Below are positions 27,676-37,439 of a stretch of 64,000 nt of DNA, piece by piece. Within the stretch, counting starts at the first letter, position 1. The number at the start of each line of letters is the position of its first letter. The notes under the pieces were generated by a model. It ran no database searches. It was given only the letters and a program-made list of their open reading frames with translations, and had not been told where the DNA came from. Position numbers and translations under genes: made by a program. Origin of the DNA: JADJLQ01 sp031417835 (GTDB taxonomy: Bacteria; Bacteroidota; Bacteroidia; Chitinophagales; Saprospiraceae); contig JANOWJ010000032.1 in the NCBI GenBank assembly GCA_031417835.1, positions 13,263 through 77,262 on the forward strand, given 5' to 3'.

Positions 27676-30150
27676 TTATTCAGCGTCATTATGCTGACCC
27701 AAAGATGCCCAGATCATTTTAATTTCTCCATAGGTGTATTCATCCCCGAAGGTGTCTTTTAATTCCTTATGGCGCAAAGAGGGATGGGCAATCATATAGT
27801 TTTTCATTTTAGTGACTTTATGTTGATCCAGGATCTTTTCCACTTCCAATAGTCCCAGCCCAATGCAGGATGAAATATGGCTTTCAACTGTGGAAGGAGC
27901 CATTTGCCGCTCTATGGCTATTTCGGGCATGGATTTTCCTTGTTTAAATAATTCATAGGTAATCATTTGACTCTGACCCTTGACTGCTTTATGTACTTTA
28001 GTATCACGAGGAAGCTTTTGTTTGGGCTCCAAATTGTTTTTTTCGCAAAAGCGTTTAATTATATCGAGGATTGCATCTCCATATTGATCTAGTTTCATTT
28101 TGCCGATACCAGTTATCCCGGATAAAGCAGCTCTATCGATAGGCAATTCCTGACTGAGGTGTTTTAATGACTTTTGTGGCAATACGGCATATCGTTCTAC
28201 TCCTTTTTCATCGGCTACCTGATCTCGCCATTTTTTCAAAAGTCCAAAAACATCATTGTTGCCAATTTCGAAATCATCTGCTGTATGGGTTTTAATTTTG
28301 GCTCTGTTGGCTTTTTTGTTTGTCGATTCGGCATCATAGTCTATAGATGCATTCGCTTTGGCTTGCAGATAGGTCGTTGCATCAAATCCTTCTCGTGCAG
28401 CAGTGAAAGCTTGAATTTTTTCAAAAGTGGTTCTTAAGGCATATTCTCTGGATTTGATCAGACTTTTATTGGTTTCTTTATTATCACAATCCAGGTCTAA
28501 GGTTTTTAGAGGCAATAACAGGCAATTATTTAATTTATCCAATATATAAATGCTGCCTTTTTTGATGCGTTCTTGCAAAGCATCGTTATTTTCAGGTAAT
28601 TCGACTTGATGAAAATAGGATTCAAGTTGATTTGAAAATTTATCCATTACAGATCCTATCACGGACTCAAACTGTTGATGTATGAGGGTAAAAGCAGGAA
28701 GGGTCTTTCCTGACAATTGATCTTTGACGGAGTCTAGCTCTTTATAAAAGTAAGCCAGGTTTTTTCGAAGGGTTTGAAAATCAAACAATTCTCGAATCCA
28801 TTCCGATTGAGATTCCTTTCTAGCGTCCAATAATGATTGTGGCGTGATATCTTGTTGTTCAGCTTCCTGATTAAAGGTGGAGATTACACTATCTGACTTG
28901 ACACTAGCGACATTGATCGGAGTGCTGAGTATAAGACCTTCGAAGGTTTTACACCGGCTTAGGGCCACATATACCTGGCCATGGGCGAAGGAAGCTTGAG
29001 CATCGATAATGGCACGATCAAAAGTCAGGCCCTGACTTTTATGGATCGTGATGGCCCAGGCTGTCTTGATGGGGTATTGAGTAAAAGTACCTACGGTCTG
29101 CTCTTGCATGACTTTGTTATGATCAAGGGTATACTTGATATTATTCCAGGTTACTTTCAGTACGATGATATCCGCTTGATCACCTTTGCATCGTACATAG
29201 ATCTTATCGTCTTCGATTTTAGTCACCACACCCAGTTTGCCATTAAAAAAAAGTTTATCCCGAGTGGCGTCGTTTTTTACAAACATAATCTGAGCGCCTA
29301 TTTTTAGATCCAACTTGTATTCATTGGGGTACATATGTTCCGGAAAATCATCTTTTACTTCTGCAGAATAGGTATACATTTTACCTTGCAGATCCATCAA
29401 TTTGTTTTGGTTGATAGACTGCGCAGAATAGTTATGTGTAGTCAGTGTAATGTACTCTTCGCCGTCTTTGGGCTTGAAGTCCGGTTGATAGCGGGTGTTG
29501 AGCACATCTATACTGGAAGTATCGAGTTGGCGATTCCGGATTTTATTGAGCAATGCAATAAATGTTTCGTCTTCTTGTCTGTAGATTTTGTTGAGCTCTA
29601 TGGTGAGAAAATGGCTCTGTTTTAAAGCAAGGCTTTCAAAAAAATAAATACTGGCATAATAGTCTTTGATCAAAGCCCATTCGTCGTCTTTGATGACAGG
29701 AGCCAGCTGATGCAGATCACCGATCATCAGCAATTGCACTCCACCAAAGGGTTTGCTCCGGTTGCGATATCTGCGCAGCACTTCATCTATAGCATCCAAC
29801 AGATCAGCCCGCACCATACTGATCTCATCGATGATCAGAAGATCTATAGCTCGTATGGCTTTGATTTTATCGCCAGAGAATTTATTAAAAAACGATCTGT
29901 CTTCCTTCTGGCCTTGCTGAGGAACAAAAGGAGAAAATGGCAACTGAAAAAAAGAATGGATTGTCACTCCGCCGGCGTTGATCGCAGCTACGCCGGTAGG
30001 TGCTACGATCACCATGCGTTTAGGGGTACTGTTCTTTAGGTTTTTTAGAAAGGTGGTTTTGCCTGTGCCGGCTTTTCCGGTCAGAAAGATATTGCGCGTA
30101 GTAAATCGCACATATTGATCGGCGAGTTCGAGACGAGGGTTGGATAACAT
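27676..30150 (-). CDS. PIF1-like helicase with HRDC and C-terminal helix-turn-helix domains
   Basis: 824 residues from the ATG at 30150 (MLSNPRLELADQYVRFT), the usual family start; a further 20 codons upstream are open but atypical. Walker A GKAGTGKTTF (Lys31), Walker B LLIIDEISMV, DLHQLAP and the C-terminal helicase motif KTAWAITIHKSQGLTFDRAIID with VYVALSRCKT make it an SF1B helicase of the PIF1/RecD2 kind. Near 690-740 is an HRDC domain (LKHLSQELPIDRAALSGITG) and at the end an HTH_40-type domain (ELFKQGKSMPEIAIERQMAP). This architecture is widespread in Bacteroidota. Likely acts on G-quadruplexes or stalled forks. It is divergent from terC. Confidence 0.93.
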   Translation of the reverse strand: MLSNPRLELADQYVRFTTRNIFLTGKAGTGKTTFLKNLKNSTPKRMVIVAPTGVAAINAGGVTIHSFFQLPFSPFVPQQGQKEDRSFFNKFSGDKIKAIRAIDLLIIDEISMVRADLLDAIDEVLRRYRNRSKPFGGVQLLMIGDLHQLAPVIKDDEWALIKDYYASIYFFESLALKQSHFLTIELNKIYRQEDETFIALLNKIRNRQLDTSSIDVLNTRYQPDFKPKDGEEYITLTTHNYSAQSINQNKLMDLQGKMYTYSAEVKDDFPEHMYPNEYKLDLKIGAQIMFVKNDATRDKLFFNGKLGVVTKIEDDKIYVRCKGDQADIIVLKVTWNNIKYTLDHNKVMQEQTVGTFTQYPIKTAWAITIHKSQGLTFDRAIIDAQASFAHGQVYVALSRCKTFEGLILSTPINVASVKSDSVISTFNQEAEQQDITPQSLLDARKESQSEWIRELFDFQTLRKNLAYFYKELDSVKDQLSGKTLPAFTLIHQQFESVIGSVMDKFSNQLESYFHQVELPENNDALQERIKKGSIYILDKLNNCLLLPLKTLDLDCDNKETNKSLIKSREYALRTTFEKIQAFTAAREGFDATTYLQAKANASIDYDAESTNKKANRAKIKTHTADDFEIGNNDVFGLLKKWRDQVADEKGVERYAVLPQKSLKHLSQELPIDRAALSGITGIGKMKLDQYGDAILDIIKRFCEKNNLEPKQKLPRDTKVHKAVKGQSQMITYELFKQGKSMPEIAIERQMAPSTVESHISSCIGLGLLEVEKILDQHKVTKMKNYMIAHPSLRHKELKDTFGDEYTYGEIKMIWASLGQHNDAE

Positions 30151-30410
30151 TTTTGTAGCAGCGTTAAAGATATGGAGGCCGCCGTAAGCAGACTCAAAAT
30201 AATAGCACAAAGCTAAATCGTGCTCCCGGGTCTAACAAGAAATAATCGATTGCTTTCGATTACAACTGTTTGTAGCCGTTTGGTCCTCTTAATCATTTAT
30301 CAAACTATGATCTTGATTTGAGCTTGTAAATATCTTTTCGTAAATTTATATGTTCACTGTAACAAATGGTGCATTAAGTAGGTTTTTAATCTATAAATTT
30401 TTCAATTTTC

Positions 30411-31112
30411 ATGACATTTACTGAAGCTATTATTCCGCTTTTGACGCTGATCTCCCTCGAGGTCATTTTGGGAATAGACAATATTATTTTTATTGCGATC
30501 CTTTCTGATAAGTTACCTGAGGACCAGCGTGATAAACTCAGGATTTGGGGTATAGCCTTGGCCATGATCATGAGACTCGCCCTGCTCACGGTCATAGCTT
30601 GGATATTGAAACTAGAAGCTACCTTATTTACTATTCGTCATATTAAGATCAGTGGCAAAGACTTGATACTCATCTTAGGAGGATTATTTCTCCTGTACAA
30701 GAGCACCATTGAAATTTATAGAAAGACTGAAACAACATCCTCTGCTTTGGGCAACTCCGATAAGCCAGCTACTTTCAAAAATTTGTTGCTTCAAGTCATC
30801 CTTCTGGATATTGTTTTTTCAATAGATTCCATAGTCACTGCTGTAGGTATGGTGAGCGAACTTTGGGTCATGTATACCGCTGTCATTGTCACGGTATTGA
30901 TAATGCTCGTAGCTTCCAAGCCGATAAGTCAGTTTATTAATAGACATCCTTCCTTTAAAATCCTGGCGCTTTGTTTCCTTTTGATCATAGGGATTGCTTT
31001 GATTGCAGAGGGATTTGACTTTAAGATTCCTAAAGGCTACATTTATTTTGCGATGGGGTTTTCTTTTATGGTCGATGTGATCCAAATGAAGGTCATCAAG
31101 CCTAAGATTTGA
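30411..31112 (+). CDS. TerC family integral membrane protein
   Basis: 233 residues, about 7 membrane helices. The paired acidic signatures are LEVILGIDNIIF near the start and ILLDIVFSIDSIVTAVGM in the middle, which form the putative metal site of TerC/Alx proteins. Recent work on relatives implicates them in Mn2+ export and metalation of exported enzymes. It follows the helicase divergently with a 260-bp spacer and has no tellurite-resistance neighbours, so a metal-homeostasis role is likelier than tellurite resistance. Confidence 0.94.
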   Translation: MTFTEAIIPLLTLISLEVILGIDNIIFIAILSDKLPEDQRDKLRIWGIALAMIMRLALLTVIAWILKLEATLFTIRHIKISGKDLILILGGLFLLYKSTIEIYRKTETTSSALGNSDKPATFKNLLLQVILLDIVFSIDSIVTAVGMVSELWVMYTAVIVTVLIMLVASKPISQFINRHPSFKILALCFLLIIGIALIAEGFDFKIPKGYIYFAMGFSFMVDVIQMKVIKPKI

Positions 31113-31114
31113 GT

Positions 31115-31140
31115 AGCCCAGGGGGACTTAGGGCTTTTGT
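31115..31140 (+). terminator. Possible weak terminator after terC
   Basis: AGCCC (31115-31119) can pair with GGGCT (31131-31135), followed by TTTTGTTT. The stem is short, so this is only a candidate. Confidence 0.3.
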
Positions 31141-31195
31141 TTGGTAATATGAGTTGCTGTGGGCAAGCCAATCAGACTAAGAACTTACATGCAGT

Positions 31196-31224
31196 CCTCC
31201 ACGCCCCCCATGGAGGCTATAGCC
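31196..31224. other. GC-rich hairpin plus palindrome between terC and the DUF1080 lipoprotein
   Basis: CCTCCA (31196-31201) pairs with TGGAGG (31211-31216) around a C-rich loop, and the perfect palindrome GGCTATAGCC (31215-31224) overlaps its right arm. A T-run follows at 31233-31241. It may be a second terminator of terC or a leader structure of the next gene. Confidence 0.35.
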
Positions 31225-31276
31225 GGATAATTATTTTTTTTCCTATATTTAGTCCTTATTCCAACAAAAATAAAAC

Positions 31277-32056
31277 ATGAAGTATCTTCCTATTATCGCT
31301 CTATTGTGTATATCCCTGATCGCTTGTAAAGCCAAAGAAAAAGAAATGGCCAAAACAGAGGCTGTTGTAGCAACAACTCCGACGGTCGACCCTAATCTGC
31401 CTGTGCTCTCAGAGGCAGAGATAGCTAATGGCTGGAAACTGCTGTTTGATGGCAAATCCACTGCAGGATGGCATCGTTATGGTGGCGCACCTATCGGTCC
31501 GGCTTGGAAAGCAGTCGATGGTGCATTGATGCTCGATGCATCTAATAAAGAAGGCTGGCAAACCAATGGTGGCGGTGATATCGTCACAGACGCAGAGTAT
31601 GAAAACTATCACTTACAGTTGGACTGGAAGATCGATACCTGTGGCAATAGCGGTGTTATCTTTGGCGTGCATGAAGATACTGCCATGTATAAATACGTGT
31701 GGCATACAGGTCCTGAAATGCAAGTCCTGGATAATACATGCCATCCCGATGCCAAAATCATTAAACATCGTGCAGGTGATCTTTATGATCTGATCAGCAG
31801 TAGCAAAGAGACCGTCAAGCCTGCTCTCGAGTGGAATCATGCGGAGATCGTCAGCAATGCAGGCGTTCTCGATTTTTACCTCAATGGGGAGAAAGTAGTA
31901 AGTACCAAGACCAATGATGATGCATGGAAAAAAATGATCGCTAAAAGTAAATTTAAATCGATGAAAGGCTTTGGCACTTTTGCCAAGGGTCGCCTCGCTT
32001 TGCAAGATCATGGCAACACCGTGTGGTATAAAAATATCAAGATCAAGACATTATAA
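31277..32056 (+). CDS. DUF1080 lipoprotein (3-keto-disaccharide hydrolase domain)
   Basis: 259 residues. Signal with lipobox SLIACK. The domain is complete: NGWKLLFDGKSTAGWHRYGG, AWKAVDGALMLDASN, YENYHLQLDWKID, NSGVIFGVHED, GPEMQVLDN, HAEIVSNAGVLDFYLNGEKVV, RLALQDHGNTVWYKNIKI. This is the common periplasmic form, proposed to hydrolyse 3-keto-glucosides made by GFO/IDH-type oxidoreductases. No such oxidoreductase is adjacent. It is a paralogue of the protein at 18216-19115 but lacks the cysteine tail and has a lipid anchor. Confidence 0.92.
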   Translation: MKYLPIIALLCISLIACKAKEKEMAKTEAVVATTPTVDPNLPVLSEAEIANGWKLLFDGKSTAGWHRYGGAPIGPAWKAVDGALMLDASNKEGWQTNGGGDIVTDAEYENYHLQLDWKIDTCGNSGVIFGVHEDTAMYKYVWHTGPEMQVLDNTCHPDAKIIKHRAGDLYDLISSSKETVKPALEWNHAEIVSNAGVLDFYLNGEKVVSTKTNDDAWKKMIAKSKFKSMKGFGTFAKGRLALQDHGNTVWYKNIKIKTL

Positions 32057-32270
32057 GTTTTTTTCCCGGCTCATTCTATTCAAATTATCTGGCTTTTATT
32101 TCCAGGAGTAATTGAGATATTGGTTGCAAGGAATTACCGAGTAATAAAGTGCGGAGGACAAAATCTTATTTTACTTTGTTGATTGAATAACTTGAGCCGC
32201 ACGAATGTAAACTTTGTGCGATTGGTCATCCACCCGCAAAGGGGGTTAAAGATCATTTACATTATAAAAT

Positions 32271-32732
32271 ATGAATACGAATAGGTCCATCACTTGTAAG
32301 GCTTTTGATAGTCTTACGGCGCAAGAACTTTATGAGATCCTTCATCTCAGACATCTCGTATTCGTCATCGAACAACACTGTATCTATCAGGATACGGATG
32401 GTCACGATCAGCAAGCTTATCATTTGATGATCCGAGATGACCAAAACAAACTAATTGCCTATTCCAGATTATTTGATGAGGGGATGCCATATGCGGGAAA
32501 TCTTTCTATCGGCAGAGTCGTGAGTCATCCGGAGCATCGAGGTCAGGGTTTGGGTCCATATCTGATGAATGCTGCGATAAGCCATATCACAAACTTGTTT
32601 GGAAACCTGCCTATAAAAATTGGAGCTCAGGCGTACTTGACAGCATTTTACCAGTCCTTTGGATTTAAGGATATCGGCCAATATTATCTGGAAGACGGTA
32701 TCCCTCACTTAAAAATGATCTTAGAGAAATAA
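32271..32732 (+). CDS. elaA: GNAT family acetyltransferase, ElaA type
   Basis: 153 residues. ElaA hallmarks are FDSLTAQELYEILHLRHLVF near the start, VEQ-like FVIEQHCIYQDTDGHD, the acetyl-CoA loop IGRVVSHPEHRGQGLGPYLM and AQAYLTAFYQSFGFK. A cytoplasmic N-acetyltransferase of unknown acceptor. Six bases before the next gene, with which it probably forms an operon. Confidence 0.93.
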   Translation: MNTNRSITCKAFDSLTAQELYEILHLRHLVFVIEQHCIYQDTDGHDQQAYHLMIRDDQNKLIAYSRLFDEGMPYAGNLSIGRVVSHPEHRGQGLGPYLMNAAISHITNLFGNLPIKIGAQAYLTAFYQSFGFKDIGQYYLEDGIPHLKMILEK

Positions 32733-32738
32733 TCAATT

Positions 32739-33500
32739 ATGCACCTACAAGATATTTCAGCAATTGTGACGGGTGGGGCTTCAGGATTGGGCGAGGCGAC
32801 TGCTAGACTTTTGGCAGCTCACGGCGCGCGGGTCGCGATCTTCGATAAAAACATATCAGCGGCAATTGTGATAGCCTCTGAAATAAATGGCCTGGGCCTG
32901 GAGGTTGATGTCACTGATGAATCCCAAGTGCTGGCAGCCTTTGACAAGGTCAAAGCGCACCATGGAATTGCTAGGATCCTAGTCCATTGCGCAGGCATAG
33001 CTTCCGCAGGCCGACTGGTAGGCAAAAAAGGTCCATTACCTCTATACGAATTTGAAAAGACAATCCGAATAAACCTGATCGGTACATTCAATATGATGCG
33101 AATGGCTGCAGCGGAGATGATGACCTTAGACATATCAGCAAATCAGGAAAGAGGAGTGATCATTACCACGGCCAGTATCGCTGCTTTTGAAGGCCAGATC
33201 GGCCAAGTGGCTTATGCTGCGGCCAAGGGAGGCGTCGTCAGTATGATCTTGCCAGCTGCTCGGGAGCTGGCACCGTTTGGTATCAGGGTCAATGCTATTG
33301 CTCCGGGCTTGTTTATGACTCCTCTGCTCGAAGCACTACCCCAAGATGCCATCCAGGCATTGAGTGCTGGCATCCCATTTCCACCTAGATTAGGTCTGGC
33401 CCAGGAGTATGCTCTGCTCGCTAAACATATTATAGAAAACACGTACCTCAATGGTGAAACCATCCGACTGGATGGAGCACTGAGAATGCAAGCGAAATAA
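32739..33500 (+). CDS. Short-chain dehydrogenase, 3-hydroxyacyl-CoA dehydrogenase type II-like
   Basis: 253 residues, classical SDR. The cofactor loop is VTGGASGLGEAT; Asp at the end of beta-2 (VAIFDKN) favours NAD+; then HCAGIA, a catalytic Ser in TTASIAAFEG, and YAAAKGG with the catalytic Tyr and Lys. The insertion GRLVGKKGPLPLYEFEKTIRINLIGTFNMMR resembles human HSD17B10 and bacterial relatives that oxidise 3-hydroxyacyl-CoA in beta-oxidation of branched-chain acids. Substrate inferred from similarity only. Follows elaA by 6 bp. Confidence 0.9.
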   Translation: MHLQDISAIVTGGASGLGEATARLLAAHGARVAIFDKNISAAIVIASEINGLGLEVDVTDESQVLAAFDKVKAHHGIARILVHCAGIASAGRLVGKKGPLPLYEFEKTIRINLIGTFNMMRMAAAEMMTLDISANQERGVIITTASIAAFEGQIGQVAYAAAKGGVVSMILPAARELAPFGIRVNAIAPGLFMTPLLEALPQDAIQALSAGIPFPPRLGLAQEYALLAKHIIENTYLNGETIRLDGALRMQAK

Positions 33501-33724
33501 TTAGCAGAATGGGTCGGCCGAAAGTCTTGACTTAATTGGTAGCGTAATACATATATAGAAATATTGCATTCATAGTTTATTAACAATAAACCCATTCAAT
33601 CTAGTCCCAGCATTAATCGAATAATAATGGGCATTGATCTACTAATATGGAGTCATGGTATAGAAGTGCAAATAGTTGGCCTAAATACCTACAATTTTGT
33701 CTTTTAGTTAATAATAGATCTCTC

Positions 33725-36214
33725 ATGCTTCGATTTTCCTTATTGTTTATTCTATTCCTCACTGGCATTTTGTTTAATACTGAATTGAGCGCACAGTTTC
33801 CAGGTGGCGGCGCCGCCGCACCGACCATCACTGGCAAAATCACAGGTAGTATCATCGATAGTACAGACCGCAGTGTCGTGGAGTTTGCCACGGTGGCACT
33901 GCGAAGAGCCGGTAGTACCAAAGATATCAATGGTACTTTGACAGATGAAAAGGGCAATTTTAAATTAGAAAATGTATCTCAAGGGAAATACATAGTCACC
34001 ATCACTTTTATAGGCTATAATACTAAGACTGTGTCTAATATAGAACTTACGGCTAAAAAACCTGACGCCTCAATAGGCACGATATTATTAGGAGCTGTCG
34101 GAGTTACGATGGATGGGGTGACGATCGAATCTCAAGCTAGTCTTATTGAGAATCGGGTAGATAAACTGGTGTACAATGCAGAGAAGGACGCTACCTCAGC
34201 CGGTGGAAGTGCAGTGGATGTACTTCAGAAAGTGCCTATGCTTTCTGTAGATCTTGATGGCAATGTAAGTCTAAGAGGCAGTACTAACTTGAGGATCTTG
34301 ATCAATGGCAAGCCTAGTGGCATGTTTTCAAGCAATGTAGCGGATGCCCTCAAGATGATACCTGCTGATCAAATCAAAAGTGTAGAAGTAATCACTAACC
34401 CCTCCGCTAAATATGATGGTGAAGGCACCGGTGGGATCATCAATATCATCACTAAGAAAAAAAATGCAGAAGGCACCAGTGGTAGTATCAATAGTGCAAT
34501 CGGTACACGGCAAAACAATACCTTCCTGAACCTCGGGGTACGCAAAGGACGATTTGGATTAAATGGCGGTGGTGGCTCATTTTGGGGCTGGCCAGGTGTA
34601 GGATCTAATTCTTTAGAGAGGATCAATTATGTAGGTGGTACCACGGTGACCACCACAGAGTTGGGAGAAAATAAGACTGCGAGAATAGGGTATTTTGGCA
34701 ATTTAGGAGCTGATTATGATTTTAATGCCTTTAACAGCTTATCCAGCACCTTCCGAGCAAACGGATTTGGTATGGACAGAACTTCTAATACCGGTGTCAG
34801 GATCATAGACCTATATCAAAATACCAGCCTCGATTATGGTCGTATCAATAATAGTGATATCCTTAGAGGTGGTTTTGACTGGAACACAGACTTTAAACGA
34901 ACCTTTAATAAAAAGGATGAAGAGTTGGGTTTTGCATTCCAATGGTCCAATAGTAAAAGCATCACGGATAATCTTTTTATCACCGAAAACAATCCCGGTT
35001 ATGCTTTCAATCAAAAGAGCAATAACGATGGTATAAACAATGAATACACCTTCCAAACAGATTATACCTATCCTTTTTCAGCAAAAGCTAAAATGGAAAT
35101 CGGAGCCAAAGCTGTCTTAAGAGATATAAAAAGCGATTTGAATTATTTTAATTTCAGTACCGATCAAAATGAATACTTGCCGGATTTCACCCGCACAAGT
35201 CTGTTTAAATACAACCAGGATGTCTCTGCGGCCTACACTTCGTTTACCCTCGGATTGTCTAAGACCATCAGTATGATAGCTGGAGCCCGCTATGAGCATA
35301 CCGCGATCAGTGGTAATGGAGCTAGTGCTGATTTTGGCAATAGTTATGAAAACGTATTGCCCAATATTTCGATTTCAAAACAACTCAAAAAATTCAGGAC
35401 CATAAAGTTGGGTTATTCGAAACGTATCCAACGACCGAGTCTCTTTTACATCAATCCATTCCAGGATGCACAAGATACCCGCAATATCACCCAAGGCAAT
35501 CCGTATCTGGCACCGGAACTCACCGACCAAGTCGAGCTGGCATTGACTACCTTTCTCAAAGGATCTATGGTAAATCTATCGTTTTATGCAAAACACACCA
35601 ATGACATCATAGAAAATCTTACGGAAATCACGAATGATGGTCAATCCATCACTACCTATAAAAATGCCGGTGATAATTATTCCTACGGCTTCAATGCTTT
35701 TAGCTCGGTCAATCTTTCAAAAAAATGGACAGTTCGCGGCAATATCAATTTGGGAACGTATAATACCAAGAGTGATCTTACTCAAACTAATTATAGCTCT
35801 GGGGTACAGTACAATGCTTTCCTGATGTCATCCTTTGACTTTAAGAAAAATGGTTTGAAAGCAGACTTGTTTGGAATTTTCAATTCCCCGAGACGATCAT
35901 TGCAAGGGACCACCCCATCTTTCTCTATGTATTCCTTAGGATTAAAAAAGGATATTCTTAAGAAAAAAGGAACTATCGGATTTACCACAGTGACCCCTTT
36001 TACTAAGTTTCGTTCATTCAAATCGAGTATAGAGGGAGATAACTTTAAACAAGTGTCCGACTTTAAAATACCGTTTGCATCTTTTGGAATCAACTTCAGC
36101 TATCAATGGGGAAAAATGAACTTCAATGCTCAACCAAAGAAGCGCGGCGTAAAAAATGATGATCTCAAACAAGGCGATGGTGGTGGTGATATGAATCAAG
36201 GCTCAAGGAATTAA
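33725..36214 (+). CDS. TonB-dependent receptor-like outer membrane protein (OMP_b-brl_3 type)
   Basis: 829 residues from the ATG at 33725 (MLRFSLLFILFLTG), which gives a clean signal peptide ending ELSAQ; the frame is open 26 codons further up but without a signal. After a Gly/Ala-rich linker comes a carboxypeptidase-regulatory domain (GSIIDSTDRSVVEFATVALR ... TDEKGNFKLENVSQGKYIVTI), a plug domain with AVDVLQKVPMLSVDLDGNVSLRGS and VITNPSAKYDGEGTGGIINIITKK, and a long beta-barrel containing RPSLFYINPFQDAQD and GNPYLAPELTDQ. Substrate unknown. No SusD partner follows. Confidence 0.92.
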   Translation: MLRFSLLFILFLTGILFNTELSAQFPGGGAAAPTITGKITGSIIDSTDRSVVEFATVALRRAGSTKDINGTLTDEKGNFKLENVSQGKYIVTITFIGYNTKTVSNIELTAKKPDASIGTILLGAVGVTMDGVTIESQASLIENRVDKLVYNAEKDATSAGGSAVDVLQKVPMLSVDLDGNVSLRGSTNLRILINGKPSGMFSSNVADALKMIPADQIKSVEVITNPSAKYDGEGTGGIINIITKKKNAEGTSGSINSAIGTRQNNTFLNLGVRKGRFGLNGGGGSFWGWPGVGSNSLERINYVGGTTVTTTELGENKTARIGYFGNLGADYDFNAFNSLSSTFRANGFGMDRTSNTGVRIIDLYQNTSLDYGRINNSDILRGGFDWNTDFKRTFNKKDEELGFAFQWSNSKSITDNLFITENNPGYAFNQKSNNDGINNEYTFQTDYTYPFSAKAKMEIGAKAVLRDIKSDLNYFNFSTDQNEYLPDFTRTSLFKYNQDVSAAYTSFTLGLSKTISMIAGARYEHTAISGNGASADFGNSYENVLPNISISKQLKKFRTIKLGYSKRIQRPSLFYINPFQDAQDTRNITQGNPYLAPELTDQVELALTTFLKGSMVNLSFYAKHTNDIIENLTEITNDGQSITTYKNAGDNYSYGFNAFSSVNLSKKWTVRGNINLGTYNTKSDLTQTNYSSGVQYNAFLMSSFDFKKNGLKADLFGIFNSPRRSLQGTTPSFSMYSLGLKKDILKKKGTIGFTTVTPFTKFRSFKSSIEGDNFKQVSDFKIPFASFGINFSYQWGKMNFNAQPKKRGVKNDDLKQGDGGGDMNQGSRN

Positions 36215-36380
36215 AAACTCACTGATTTTCCATTTTAAGCCCTGGTTTAGGGCGGAATTATATTAATGACGAATCGGCTGCACCTCTTGCAGACAAATAT
36301 CCCCGTTTTGCATAACATAGGCTAGTAATCTCAAAATATCGAGCGACTTTTACACTTTCTAATCGATCATCCTTAGAGTT

Positions 36381-37439
36381 TTGAAAAGGTCACTCGTCAT
36401 TGTGCTTCATATTGGTTTTTGGATCTGCTATCTTATGATCATTGCGATCATGCTCGGCATCCTTTATAAAGATGTAATAGATGAAAATGCTCTCGAATCG
36501 CAAATCGCAAACACCTTCGGTAATATTTTCTTTTTTGCTCTAGTCCCCTCCTTTCTTTCCTTTTATTTGTTCTATTTTTTATTATTTCCCAAATACCTGA
36601 TACAAAAAAAGATATTTTATACCATACTTTATGGCATACTGATGCCATTGGGATCAGCCTTCATAGGATACCTCCTCCTGCAATATATGATGCAGATGGA
36701 GTGTATTTCAAATTTGGAACCGGGCGAAGTATCGAGTCCCTGGCAAGTCATTCTTTTTATGACTTTTATTGCATTGATCTGTGGCATTGTAGCTCTGGTG
36801 ATACGGGGATTCATCACTTGGTTTGAAGAAATAAAACTGAAAGAAGAATTAAGACAAAAAAACCATGAAACAGAAATGGCATTGGTCAAGTCGCAGTTGG
36901 ACCCTCATTTTTTATTCAATACGATCAATAATATAGATGTACTTATTCTCAAAAACCCCATTGATGCTTCAGACTATTTAAATAAACTATCGGACATCAT
37001 GAGGTTTATGCTTTTTGAAACAAAACCGAATAAAATACCACTTGCCAAAGAGCTTGAATACATAGAGAAATACATAGCATTGCAAAAAATAAGAACGGCC
37101 AATGCGCATTACGTAGACTTTAGAGTAACTGGAAAGGTAGAGCATCAAACCATAGCACCTATGCTTTTTATTCCATTTATTGAAAATGCGTTTAAACATA
37201 CCTCGAATAAAAAAGTAGAACATGCCATTACGATCCATATAACGGTATCAGCCGAAACCATTGAAATGAATTGCGAAAACAAATACGACCCTTCTCGAAA
37301 ATCGAAACAAGAAAACAGTGGCTTGGGCAACGAGTTGATTCAGAAAAGACTGAATTTGATATACCCAGAAAAGCACACCTTAGAAGTGAGAAATCAAAAT
37401 GGCATTTATAGCGTACATTTAATCCTACTTAATGGATAG
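36381..37439 (+). CDS. LytS-type sensor histidine kinase
   Basis: 352 residues from a TTG start (MKRSLVIVLHIGFWICYL); no better ATG is nearby. About four membrane helices fill residues 1-145, then a short coiled coil and the His_kinase domain with LVKSQLDPHFLFNTINN, phospho-acceptor His176, followed by an ATPase domain (VPxLLQP-like APMLFIPFIENAFKH, and SGLGNELIQKRL). Sensing part is only the membrane block. Its end overlaps the LytTR regulator by 8 bp, so the two are cotranscribed and translated together. Confidence 0.93.
   Translation: MKRSLVIVLHIGFWICYLMIIAIMLGILYKDVIDENALESQIANTFGNIFFFALVPSFLSFYLFYFLLFPKYLIQKKIFYTILYGILMPLGSAFIGYLLLQYMMQMECISNLEPGEVSSPWQVILFMTFIALICGIVALVIRGFITWFEEIKLKEELRQKNHETEMALVKSQLDPHFLFNTINNIDVLILKNPIDASDYLNKLSDIMRFMLFETKPNKIPLAKELEYIEKYIALQKIRTANAHYVDFRVTGKVEHQTIAPMLFIPFIENAFKHTSNKKVEHAITIHITVSAETIEMNCENKYDPSRKSKQENSGLGNELIQKRLNLIYPEKHTLEVRNQNGIYSVHLILLNG

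Noticed and set aside
30151..30210. 20-codon extension of the PIF1-like helicase
   Set aside because: Homologous proteins start at the equivalent of ATG 30150, and the extension has no domain sense.
33647..33724. 26-codon extension of the TonB-dependent receptor
   Set aside because: It would bury the signal peptide; the ATG at 33725 gives a normal exported protein.
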